DNA from: Firmicutes bacterium CAG:95
GTDB taxonomy: Bacteria > Bacillota > Clostridia > Lachnospirales > Lachnospiraceae
DNA length: 64,000 nucleotides
Assembly: GCA_000438155.1 (NCBI GenBank)
Contig: FR902981.1
Location: forward strand, 1 to 64,000
Direction: 5' to 3'
Below are positions 24,607-33,397 of the stretch, piece by piece; position 1 is the stretch's first letter, and every line of letters starts with the position of its first letter. The translations under genes were made by a program, and so were the position numbers. The notes below the pieces were generated by a model that was given only the letters and a program-made list of their open reading frames with translations, was not told the DNA's origin and searched no databases.

Positions 24607-26094
24607 ATGGCAGACGAAATTGCACAGGTATGTCAGATGGAGATTGAAGGAACAACTATGGTCATTAAAGGCTCTGTTAAAGTGATTTCCTGGCTTGCCC
24701 AGGCTATTAAAGCATTGCTGCAGAATGCGGCAGAGCGTAAGACTGAGCATGGTGGAGAGAAACATGATATGCGAGACATTTGGAAACTAAGTAAGGATGG
24801 TCCTCCGCAGGTAATACAGGTGGATGAAAAGAATCTGCAGACTGTATTGAGCGCAGCTGCAAAACAGGGATTACGCTGGACAAGGGCAACAGATTTTGAC
24901 GGTTGTGATGGGAAGGTACCTATTTGCCTGCCGCCGCAGGATATGGCGATGTTTTCAGCAATAGTGCAGGCAAGTCTTCATAAGGATATTTCAGAATCAC
25001 AAAAAATACTGGATTCCTATAATGAGGAAATATCTGAATTGAAGGAAAAGCTTCTCCATGTGGATGCAGGAGAACGTAATTCTGTCCGAACCAGGATTGA
25101 AAACCTGGAGCAGGCACGGGATGAATTGATGAATATTCTCGAAGAGAAGAAATCGATGGCTGAAAATGGTGGAATTATGTCATTTCAGGATTATCTTGCT
25201 ACTGCAGCAGGAACAGAGTTTGAAAAGGACCCGGAAAAGGCTATGGCAGAATTTGCAAAGGGTGTAGAAATGGGGCCGAAAGTGACGGCGAAAGAATGTA
25301 TGCAGCCAATCAGGTCAAAAGCAGCAATGCCGGATTCGGAAGTCCGTTTTTATTCTCCGGAGATGGGAGTTACTGTTACCCGTAAATTTGAGGTGGAAAA
25401 TGATGTTGTTTATTCCATATATTCCTTCAAAACAGAAAAAGGAGAATTATATGAATTCTCTGATAAAGGAATGACAAAAGCAGAATGGAATACACAAACC
25501 TTACCGCAGATGCTCGATAAGGCAGGTATATTATTGGATACACCATGCCGGATGTTTGATTCTGAGAAAAGTTTACAAATATATGAGAAGTATTATAACA
25601 ACACTCCAATAGCATCTGAGGAAAAACTGGCAGAGAGCTATGAATTGGGTTTTAGTTCTGCAGAGGCACAGAAAAATATCATATCGGCAATAGGAGATAA
25701 AATGAAAGAATTGTCCTCTGCAGGAATTGATGAAAACAAAATAAATATTTCAATATCTGCGGAACAGATGATTCAACGTGATGGAAAGATATCTGTGCAG
25801 GTCGGAGATTCCCTGTTCCAGTTTGAAGGTGTGATTCCAAAAGCGAAGGATGATGGGATGTATACATTGGAACTTGGAAAAGAATCTATGGTAACGGTAA
25901 AAGACAGAGATGGGGGAGAAAAGCAAATTTCAGCTATGCGTGCACAGAAAGTAATTTCCTCAGTACAACAGGGAATGACCGAAACTCCGGATATTATCTT
26001 TTCATCACAACGTGGAGCAGGAAAATCGTCATTACTTGAGGCAGCTCAAGCAGGTGCTTTACCTATGAAGACGAATTTGCCAGCAAAGAGGTAA
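24607..26094 (+). CDS. PcfB-like (DUF3801) coupling-protein partner
   Basis: 495 residues. The N-terminal part (VIKGSVKVISWLAQAIKALL ... AAKQGLRW) fits the DUF3801/PcfB family, which in pCF10 works as accessory factor of the coupling ATPase PcfC. A coiled coil follows (about 125-185, SQKILDSYNEEISELKEKL), then a long variable region not seen in short PcfB proteins. It is directly upstream of the VirD4/PcfC gene, the same order as pcfB-pcfC. Start after GGAGGTAAAGGAAG. Confidence 0.75.
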   Translation: MADEIAQVCQMEIEGTTMVIKGSVKVISWLAQAIKALLQNAAERKTEHGGEKHDMRDIWKLSKDGPPQVIQVDEKNLQTVLSAAAKQGLRWTRATDFDGCDGKVPICLPPQDMAMFSAIVQASLHKDISESQKILDSYNEEISELKEKLLHVDAGERNSVRTRIENLEQARDELMNILEEKKSMAENGGIMSFQDYLATAAGTEFEKDPEKAMAEFAKGVEMGPKVTAKECMQPIRSKAAMPDSEVRFYSPEMGVTVTRKFEVENDVVYSIYSFKTEKGELYEFSDKGMTKAEWNTQTLPQMLDKAGILLDTPCRMFDSEKSLQIYEKYYNNTPIASEEKLAESYELGFSSAEAQKNIISAIGDKMKELSSAGIDENKINISISAEQMIQRDGKISVQVGDSLFQFEGVIPKAKDDGMYTLELGKESMVTVKDRDGGEKQISAMRAQKVISSVQQGMTETPDIIFSSQRGAGKSSLLEAAQAGALPMKTNLPAKR

Positions 26095-26098
26095 GAAC

Positions 26099-28471
26099 AT
26101 GGCAAGAACACGTGCAGTAGTTATGAACGAGCAGCCTACGATACAATCAAGACTGATTACATATATTGTCGGATTTGCAGTTATCTTTTATTTGATGACA
26201 CTGTTTGGAGCAGCATGGACACCGGATTGTGGCTTTTCAAAATGGGTAAATACTTTTGTGATTTTTATCATTGAGCAGGGACATTTCCTTGTAGGTTTTA
26301 CACGGGCGACACCGGCGTTTATCTGTGTTGGAGAGTGTATCTGGACATTAGGATATTTGTATTATATTACGGCGATACAACATCCTTTCAGGGGGCGAGA
26401 ACATGGTGATGCACATTGGGGCGATGTACATGCCTTTTCAAAAGCATACGCAAATCATGATAAACGTAATGAGGTAATAGTTAATTTTGGAAGCCAGGCA
26501 AAACCTAAACAACCGGTAATTGTAAATACACATAATTACTGGCTCGCAGAGGGGGTATATGTAAATATTGACAATAAACTAACATCAAATTTGAATATTC
26601 TGGTAGTAGGACCGCCTGGAACGGGTAAATCTTTCCGATTGGCAAGACCAATATTATCGCAGCTTTGCGGAAACTTTCTTGTTACTGATCCAAAAGGTGA
26701 ATTAAGTAAACAGACCGGACAATTTTTTAAGGATAACGGGTATGAAGACCTGGTACTAAATATTGAATCCGAAGAATCCATGGAACACAGTATTCATTTC
26801 AATCCTTTTCGGTATCTGAGAAATGAATCGGACATTTTATCATTGACACAAATTTTGTTTAAGGCAACAAAGGATCCAGATGCAGATAACGGTGGGGATG
26901 CTTTCTTTGAACAGTCAGCAGAAACATTATGTACCTGCTTGTTCTACCTAATGCATTATACCTATTCACCGGAGGAAAAGGACTGGGAACATTTTGTAGA
27001 TTTGCTTGAGAGTACCGTCGTAAAAGCAAATGAACAAACCGGCGGCATTGATAACTCTGATCCAAATGGCATTTTAAACCGATTTGAAAGAGCAAATGAA
27101 GGATGGCTAAAAGGTATTTATACGCTGGATAAGAATGGCAGACCTCAGCCTCAGAAAGACAATTTGAAGGGGCTGGTGGATATAAGAAAGTTTTACAGTG
27201 GCGCCCAGGAAACAACCTCATCTATTGTTGCATCATTGGATGCACATTGCCGGTATATGAAATTGCAATGTGTAAAAAAACTTCTTTCTGAGGATGAAAT
27301 AGATATAAAAAATTCTTTTGGCTATTGTAAGAAAACAAAAAATTCCCCTACCGGGAAACGAGTATTGTTTATTGTTACATCAGAGGATAAGCGGTATTAT
27401 GACTGGATTACCTCAATGGTCTATTCCATGTTCTTTGATGAATTATACCATTTGACGACGGTGGATGAAAAACTACATGATACTCTTCCGGAACATCTGA
27501 CTTTTTTGATGGACGAGTTTGCAAATATTACATTGCCGGATAGCTTTGTAGAGAAGTTATCTACCATGCGTTCCAGAGGTATGAGCGCAGTAGTTATTAT
27601 ACAGAACCTGATTCAGCTTAAACGGAAGTTCCCGAAGTTTGACATGGACAAGGATTTAATAGGAAATATGTCTATTATAGATATTCTTGGTGCTCCTGAT
27701 CAGGATAGCTGCGAGTATCTTTCAAAAGCCTTTGGTACCATGACCATTCATAAACAGACAACAGGATTGTCACGAGGTAGTATGCCAAGTTTTTCAGAAA
27801 ATGAAGATGTGATGAACAAACCACTATTTTCTGCGGAAGATATGTATGGCATGAATAAAGACGGTCCGTGTGCAATGATTATCAAAGGAACGAATCCATT
27901 GTGGGTATCAAAATGTCAGTTTCAGAATTCACCGCTTTTGCCGTTACTTACAAGGAAAAAGCCATACCGCATGGTAAGAAATGATGATATGGGAATTGTA
28001 AAAAAGATTGATCATACACGTTCACCATGTGAGCAGCAACCGGAACTTCTTATTGGAAGTGCTGCTGAGGCTTTTCTGAAGCAGTGTGAGGATGAGGGCG
28101 TTAAAGTAGTGAAGCTGTCATTAGATGATATAGACAATATGGCTGTCTTAGATAGAAATAATAGGGAATTAATCTATAATGATGCAACTACAAAAGAATT
28201 CAAAAAAGATTTGCAGCGTCAGACAGAGCGTTACTGGAAAGAAAAAACAGAAAACACTTTGAATTATGATAATTATGATGATGAAAAAATACAAGTAGTC
28301 CAAAAGCTACGCAATGCCGGGTTCCCGGTTATAAAGATTAAAGCACTGGATAGATTGATTCAATGTAACATCCATTATGAGGAACTTACGACCTATTTCA
28401 GTCCTGATATGGATTTGAAGGAAATCAGTAGTTTTGCCGACAGGCTGGCAGATATTAAAGAAAAAATGTAA
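26099..28471 (+). CDS. VirD4/TraG/PcfC type IV coupling protein
   Basis: 790 residues. Two membrane segments (about 17-40 and 66-90) precede a cytosolic ATPase: Walker A VVGPPGTGKSFRLA (about 170-180), LVTDPKGEL after it, Walker B LTFLMDEFAN (about 465-474). This is the receptor that recruits the relaxase-DNA complex to the secretion channel. Length and motif order are normal. Four bases separate it from the PcfB-like gene. Confidence 0.93.
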   Translation: MARTRAVVMNEQPTIQSRLITYIVGFAVIFYLMTLFGAAWTPDCGFSKWVNTFVIFIIEQGHFLVGFTRATPAFICVGECIWTLGYLYYITAIQHPFRGREHGDAHWGDVHAFSKAYANHDKRNEVIVNFGSQAKPKQPVIVNTHNYWLAEGVYVNIDNKLTSNLNILVVGPPGTGKSFRLARPILSQLCGNFLVTDPKGELSKQTGQFFKDNGYEDLVLNIESEESMEHSIHFNPFRYLRNESDILSLTQILFKATKDPDADNGGDAFFEQSAETLCTCLFYLMHYTYSPEEKDWEHFVDLLESTVVKANEQTGGIDNSDPNGILNRFERANEGWLKGIYTLDKNGRPQPQKDNLKGLVDIRKFYSGAQETTSSIVASLDAHCRYMKLQCVKKLLSEDEIDIKNSFGYCKKTKNSPTGKRVLFIVTSEDKRYYDWITSMVYSMFFDELYHLTTVDEKLHDTLPEHLTFLMDEFANITLPDSFVEKLSTMRSRGMSAVVIIQNLIQLKRKFPKFDMDKDLIGNMSIIDILGAPDQDSCEYLSKAFGTMTIHKQTTGLSRGSMPSFSENEDVMNKPLFSAEDMYGMNKDGPCAMIIKGTNPLWVSKCQFQNSPLLPLLTRKKPYRMVRNDDMGIVKKIDHTRSPCEQQPELLIGSAAEAFLKQCEDEGVKVVKLSLDDIDNMAVLDRNNRELIYNDATTKEFKKDLQRQTERYWKEKTENTLNYDNYDDEKIQVVQKLRNAGFPVIKIKALDRLIQCNIHYEELTTYFSPDMDLKEISSFADRLADIKEKM

Positions 28472-28485
28472 GAGAAGGAGAAATT

Positions 28486-28824
28486 ATGATGATGAAGAAA
28501 GTATTGAACAAGTTAAAAAAGGTAATGAAAGATTTCAGAGAAACTGCTGTGATGGTTGTTTTTGCAGTTGCATTCAGTTATATGAACAGACCGCTTCCCG
28601 TTTGTGCATCGGGAGGTTATACACAGCCATTAGATAACCTGAAAACAGTATTGATTACGATTGCAGGCTCGGCAGGAGTAATTCTTGCCGTTTATGGCGC
28701 AATTCGGTTTGCAGTCGCTTTTCAGAAGATGGATCAGAATGGAGAGCATTCTGCTATCTACACAGTAATTGCTGGTGGAGTTCTGATTGGTATTTCAGCA
28801 GTTCTTGCTGTAATGGGTGTGTAG
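28486..28824 (+). CDS. Small pilin-like (VirB2/Maff2-type) membrane protein
   Basis: 112 residues. A long basic N-terminus with a signal-like hydrophobic segment ending VCASGG (about 20-43) is followed by two membrane segments (about 55-72 and 87-110) separated by a polar loop FQKMDQNGEHS. This is the VirB2/TrbC pilin plan, also seen in the Maff2 proteins of clostridial elements. It is placed between the coupling protein and the VirB6-like gene. A pilin role in a Gram-positive system is inference. Confidence 0.6.
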   Translation: MMMKKVLNKLKKVMKDFRETAVMVVFAVAFSYMNRPLPVCASGGYTQPLDNLKTVLITIAGSAGVILAVYGAIRFAVAFQKMDQNGEHSAIYTVIAGGVLIGISAVLAVMGV

Positions 28825-28870
28825 AAATGTGCAACTATCAAAAAATGGTCGGAGAAGGAATACAGGTAAT

Positions 28871-29749
28871 ATGGGAGATATAGTAAAAAGTTTGTATAAT
28901 GCAGGTTATTCCTTATGGGATACGATTGTGGGAATAGCCATGACACTTTTCACAACATCACCGACCGCTGCAGGCGGAGGGGTATATGGAACAGCATATG
29001 CTTTATTTCTGGCGATTTCAGATATTTCCATCCCGATTGCGATTGTGTTTTTTATGATTGCAATTATTAAGGATGTGACATCTACTCCTCCGGACCAGCA
29101 GATACGCCGTTTTTTTAATGATGCAATCAAGTTTGGAGTTATGGTGGGAATTCTGGTTAATCTGTGGAGCATTATGGGGTATGTGATACAAATATCCGAT
29201 GGTATTACAGGTAATTTAGCTTCCGGAGCTTCCTATTCACTTATGATACCTGCAGAACTGGAGTCAACAATAGACGAAGCACTTGAAATGCCAGATTTAT
29301 CCGGGTATGGAATCTGGGAATCTGTTAAGGAAATTATGTCATGGATTGGAGCTTTTTTATTGTTCCTGATATCTGGTATTGTGACTTTGTTTGTAGTTGT
29401 TGCAAGTGCTATATCTATTTTATCCTGTGCTTTTCAAAGGATATTAAAACCGCTGGTATTACTGCCTTTTTCCTGTATAACGGTAGCTCTTGCAACAGGG
29501 ACATCGGAGGCAGGGAGAGTAACAAGCAGTTACATAAAGGCTTTCTTCGGGTTCTGCATCAGTGGGGCTTTCATGGTAATTTGTGTGAATCTAGGAGCTG
29601 CATTAGGGAATGGTCTTGTAAATGTGGACTATAGTGCCATGTCAGATTTCGGGAAAATCATATTCATCAGTGTGCAGAATGCAATTATTCCGATTATTAT
29701 TGCAGGGCTTGTAAAAAATGCGGACAGCATTATCGGAAAATTTTTCTAA
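28871..29749 (+). CDS. VirB6/TrbL-like polytopic membrane protein
   Basis: 292 residues from the ATG at 28871, which follows AGGTAAT; an in-frame start at 28817 would overlap the gene upstream and lacks a site. About six hydrophobic segments (about 34-62, 80-105, 155-185, 190-205, 220-245, 255-280). The segment count and its place just before a PrgI/VirB3-like gene fit the VirB6-type channel core. Confidence 0.7.
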   Translation: MGDIVKSLYNAGYSLWDTIVGIAMTLFTTSPTAAGGGVYGTAYALFLAISDISIPIAIVFFMIAIIKDVTSTPPDQQIRRFFNDAIKFGVMVGILVNLWSIMGYVIQISDGITGNLASGASYSLMIPAELESTIDEALEMPDLSGYGIWESVKEIMSWIGAFLLFLISGIVTLFVVVASAISILSCAFQRILKPLVLLPFSCITVALATGTSEAGRVTSSYIKAFFGFCISGAFMVICVNLGAALGNGLVNVDYSAMSDFGKIIFISVQNAIIPIIIAGLVKNADSIIGKFF

Positions 29750-29767
29750 GATAGGGAGAAATAGACT

Positions 29768-30286
29768 ATGGCAACAATGAATCGAAATGTAAATTTGGAA
29801 GAAATCAATTCTGATGCTTTTATGGGAATTCCATTTTTAAACCATCAGACCATCGGACAGAAGGTAATATTTTGGGGAAGCGTGGTTGTGGCAGTGATAT
29901 GGAATATACTTGGTACCTTTCTGTTTCATATCAATGCAGTAATCATAATTGCTCTCACGTTGGCACCGCTTGCTTTCGGGGTTGCATTTGGCTGCAATTA
30001 CAACCAGGACCTATCACTATTGGAATACTTGAAACTGATATTATTTAAGCCTGCAACAACCTATTATACAAAGCCTGTGGAAGATTTGGAGCAGATAAAG
30101 ATAGCTGCAGCAAGGATGGATAAGGAGGCAGAACTTCTGGAGAAGCAAAAAGAGGTAACACCGGAGCAACAACGAAAATTACTAATCAGACTGTTATCCG
30201 GAGTACTGATTGTGGTGCTTTTGTTTGTTATTTTCTTAATTGTACTCATAGCTTCCAAGGAAGATGTACTGCATCATGTAATCTGA
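29768..30286 (+). CDS. PrgI/VirB3-like membrane protein
   Basis: 172 residues. The paired membrane segments near the N-terminus (about 32-72), then YTKPVEDLEQIKIAAARM, match the PrgI family (VirB3-like inner membrane channel part that works with VirB4). An extra C-terminal hydrophobic segment (about 140-165) is present. In most Gram-positive elements PrgI is directly followed by VirB4; here VirB4 lies about 8 kb upstream instead. Confidence 0.75.
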   Translation: MATMNRNVNLEEINSDAFMGIPFLNHQTIGQKVIFWGSVVVAVIWNILGTFLFHINAVIIIALTLAPLAFGVAFGCNYNQDLSLLEYLKLILFKPATTYYTKPVEDLEQIKIAAARMDKEAELLEKQKEVTPEQQRKLLIRLLSGVLIVVLLFVIFLIVLIASKEDVLHHVI

Positions 30287-30307
30287 TTATAACGGTGAGG
30301 TGTACAA

Positions 30308-31552
30308 GTGAAAAAGGTATTGATTATTTTTATAGGAATTATGGTGGTATTCACCATATTTTATGCCTTATATTCGTCCGGTGTAATTTCATTTGAAACT
30401 GCGGAGGATATGGAAAGTAATAAGTCAGATATTCTTATTACGATTGATGATTTGGAGAATGACAGGTTTTATGTTTGGCATGATACACAGTATTCATTAG
30501 AACAGGATTTGTCAGGAACATCAGACCCTAGTGTATTTACAATTTGTCCGGAAGGAACAAATAACTGGGATAAGAATAAAAGTGTTAATCGTACTATCTG
30601 GTTTTCATCCGGTGAAGATGAAAAAATTCCAACTCTTTATCCGGGAGACGAGTTGATCTATGTATCACAAACAAGTGTGCCGGGAGAATCAGAGTCGGCA
30701 CTTGAAAATGGAAATATAAAATGGGAACGGTTTGCGGATTACGGTTATTCCATAGGTGTAACAAATCTAACAGTTGATAAAAGTGGGCATTATTATATCT
30801 CTTATGATTCAGATGCCGGGTATGCTGGTTACATTAATGATTTGACAGATGCACGGGATGTTGCAGAGTTTAAAAATTTCGCAGGTTCAAAGATTTATCT
30901 GGATAAGGTAGGGGATGTTGATGTAAGGGAAGGACTTGTGAGTGATGGTGGTACAATCTTAAGCCTGAATCAGGATAATGAGTATCTTTGTAAGTGGTAT
31001 AAAGGAACTTATGTCAGTGATTTCAAACTGACCGCAAATGTACATGTCTTTTGCAGTATGGAATCCTTTTCTACTGTTGAATGGGAATTTGTTTCAAATG
31101 ATAGCAACTTGAATCATATAAGAAGTTGCATCACCATTACAATACCAGAGGAATTGAAGACGGGATATTATTATATATCAGAACTTGGTTTTTTCCGTTA
31201 TGTAAATATGGATGATATATCTCTTTATAATGGTAAACCGTATGATCCGACAGTGAATTGGAATGATCCTATTATTTTGTATGATGTGCATGGACAGGTT
31301 ATGTATAATCCATTCCAGGGAATTGATGAACGCAGCCGGGTAGGAGCAGGTACAAGCCGGAGTAATGGTGTAAAGGTTGAGAATCAAAATTATGAAAGTA
31401 AGGATGATAACTACAATTCTGATTTTCAGATAGTAGATGATCCGTATGAAAATAATTCGGATGCTGGTGCCGAGGAATACGAAAATTTTGATGATGACAT
31501 CTATTATGAAGATGAAGGCGATGTGATGGAAGGTTATACAGACATGCAATAA
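30308..31552 (+). CDS. Membrane-anchored extracellular protein, unknown
   Basis: 414 residues with a GTG start after GGTGAGG. An N-terminal signal anchor (about 3-25) precedes a beta-rich extracellular part and an Asp/Glu/Tyr-rich tail (EEYENFDDDIYYEDEGDVME). No family recognised. Its place directly after the channel genes suggests an outer part of the conjugation apparatus or a contact protein. Palindrome copy H lies 11 bases after its stop codon. Confidence 0.6.
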   Translation: MKKVLIIFIGIMVVFTIFYALYSSGVISFETAEDMESNKSDILITIDDLENDRFYVWHDTQYSLEQDLSGTSDPSVFTICPEGTNNWDKNKSVNRTIWFSSGEDEKIPTLYPGDELIYVSQTSVPGESESALENGNIKWERFADYGYSIGVTNLTVDKSGHYYISYDSDAGYAGYINDLTDARDVAEFKNFAGSKIYLDKVGDVDVREGLVSDGGTILSLNQDNEYLCKWYKGTYVSDFKLTANVHVFCSMESFSTVEWEFVSNDSNLNHIRSCITITIPEELKTGYYYISELGFFRYVNMDDISLYNGKPYDPTVNWNDPIILYDVHGQVMYNPFQGIDERSRVGAGTSRSNGVKVENQNYESKDDNYNSDFQIVDDPYENNSDAGAEEYENFDDDIYYEDEGDVMEGYTDMQ

Positions 31553-31562
31553 ACAAACATAT

Positions 31563-31587
31563 ACTTCGTGCCATAATGGCACGAAGT
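31563..31587. repeat. Dispersed palindrome, copy H
   Basis: The most symmetric copy: ACTTCGTGCCA and TGGCACGAAGT around TAA. Intergenic, upstream of the HD-GYP gene. Confidence 0.9.
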
Positions 31588-31634
31588 AATGAAATATAGC
31601 AAAGGGTATATGAATTGGGAGCAAGACATAAGAA

Positions 31635-32282
31635 ATGGAACAGTATCAGGTTAAATATCGGGAAAATAAATATCTGGCAGTACAGATGCTGGACAAAAAC
31701 ATAAAGAATATCATAGAAAGAATTAACAAGTATTCTCCCAATGTCGGAATGCATTGCGTATATACAGCAATTTATGCATCTACTATTGCGGAGATACTGG
31801 GCTATGAGGACTCATTAATTCATCAGATTACTGCAGGAAGCCTGATACATGATTTGGGGAAAATATTTATACCTACAGAAATTCTAAATAAAACAACATC
31901 ACTTACTCAAAAGGAATTTGAAATTATAAAATATCATCCACAATTTGGATATATACAGATTGAAAATCTGTTTGGCCCGGTTATAAGAGATATTGTTTTA
32001 TTACATCATGAAAAACTGGATGGTAATGGGTATCCAAAAGGTATAACACAAATACCAGAATATGTTCAGATTGTTACGGTAGCAGATGAATATGATGCAT
32101 TGACAAGCGAACGTTGTTATAAAAAGACATTTTCTTTTGAACAGGCTTTGATGGAATTAAAAGAAGATGTTCATAAGGGGAAGTTGAATGAAAAAATAGT
32201 AAATGTTATCTGCGAAGGATGGCTTCATGATATGGAGAAATATCATGATATAAGTGCATTGCAAAATGGCTTCGTGTCATAG
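31635..32282 (+). CDS. HD-GYP domain phosphodiesterase (probable c-di-GMP hydrolase)
   Basis: 215 residues forming a single HD-GYP domain. Metal ligands and signature are in place: His40, HDLGK (His72-Asp73), His101, LLHHEKLDGNGYPKG (His124/125 and the GYP motif at 132-134) and ADEYDALTSER (Asp151). HD-GYP enzymes usually hydrolyse c-di-GMP. No sensor domain is attached. Its location between T4SS-linked surface proteins, with palindromes just before it and at its stop codon, suggests a link between second messenger level, surface adhesion and conjugation. The substrate is inferred. Confidence 0.88.
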   Translation: MEQYQVKYRENKYLAVQMLDKNIKNIIERINKYSPNVGMHCVYTAIYASTIAEILGYEDSLIHQITAGSLIHDLGKIFIPTEILNKTTSLTQKEFEIIKYHPQFGYIQIENLFGPVIRDIVLLHHEKLDGNGYPKGITQIPEYVQIVTVADEYDALTSERCYKKTFSFEQALMELKEDVHKGKLNEKIVNVICEGWLHDMEKYHDISALQNGFVS

Positions 32283-32293
32283 TGGCACGAAGT
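32269..32293. repeat. Dispersed palindrome, copy I
   Basis: GCTTCGTGTCA and TGGCACGAAGT around TAG. The centre contains the stop codon of the HD-GYP gene, so its reading frame differs from the other intragenic copies. Confidence 0.85.
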
Positions 32294-32422
32294 ATTATTT
32301 TGGAAATTGCACATTATAGCAAAATATTGGGAAAAATATAGCTTTCAGGGTTCATGTTTAGCCGAAGTGGCAACTTATAATCAGTTATATAACAGAAAAA
32401 AATTGTGAAAGAAGGAGTATCA

Positions 32423-33346
32423 ATGGAAGATTACAGACTTATTACAATGAAAGATTGTGAAGAAGTGGAATTGCAGAAGTGTATGGACACAATTAAAGAA
32501 AAAAATGTACTTCTTTATAAAAGTATCATGCGGTGTCTAAAAAAAGAAGATTTCAAGGGAATGCGTGATGATGTATTGCATTGTCTGGCTGATAATGCGG
32601 ACAGATTTGAAAATGATAAGAATATGGAAATATCATTTCAAATAGCTGATCTCTTGCAAGACCAGCGAATTAAACCGGAAGATTTTGAATGGCTGATTTC
32701 ATATTGGAATACTACAACTCTTGCACCAAGTGCTGTGATAGTGCTTTTTATGATGGCATTAGACAAGAAGCTGCGCTTAGAAGAAATTCAGTCTTGTTTT
32801 GAAAGTGAAGATGAAATGTCTATTTTTGAACGGATAGAAGGATATTCCAATGAGGATAAAGAACAGAATGAGAGTAATGCAATAACTGTAGTCAATACAG
32901 AGAAGGGAAACGTGCAGAATCCGGAGAATGAGCAGCAGATAAGGAACAGGAATGGGATTGTTTCTGTATTCAGTGATCTATTAACAGTTATGAGTAGTAG
33001 TAAGCAATTTGATGGTAATGATACGGTTTTATTCCAGAAGAAGTTTACAGAATTGATGACTTGTCTGCAGAATAATATAAATGAGGTCAATGCTTTTGCT
33101 GGAGAGATCATTCATGAATGGGAAAAGGATAAAGAGGAAGTGCGCCGTTTGAGGGCAATTTATAATATTCAGCAAAGTGCGTTGTCAAGACAGCAGCAGA
33201 ATTTGTATGATGCAGAGGATGAAATATCCAGGCTGCAGGCAGCTGTCCGTGATGCTGAAAAAATGGAACAGCATTATGAAACAATTAGTCAAAAGGTGGA
33301 AGAGATTCAAAAGCTTACTAATACTGCCAATTCGATTGTAGATTAG
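32423..33346 (+). CDS. Hypothetical protein with C-terminal coiled coil
   Basis: 307 residues from the ATG at 32423, after AAGGAG. The N-terminal half is globular and helical; a strong coiled coil runs from about residue 215 to the end (EEVRRLRAIYNIQQSALSRQ ... EMEQHYE...). No signal peptide, membrane segment or known motif. It lies between the HD-GYP gene and the giant surface protein. It may be a cytosolic partner of either. Confidence 0.55.
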   Translation: MEDYRLITMKDCEEVELQKCMDTIKEKNVLLYKSIMRCLKKEDFKGMRDDVLHCLADNADRFENDKNMEISFQIADLLQDQRIKPEDFEWLISYWNTTTLAPSAVIVLFMMALDKKLRLEEIQSCFESEDEMSIFERIEGYSNEDKEQNESNAITVVNTEKGNVQNPENEQQIRNRNGIVSVFSDLLTVMSSSKQFDGNDTVLFQKKFTELMTCLQNNINEVNAFAGEIIHEWEKDKEEVRRLRAIYNIQQSALSRQQQNLYDAEDEISRLQAAVRDAEKMEQHYETISQKVEEIQKLTNTANSIVD

Positions 33347-33397
33347 AAGGTATGTATGAAATAGATGTCATTTGAATAGTAAAGGCAGGAAAAGTAT

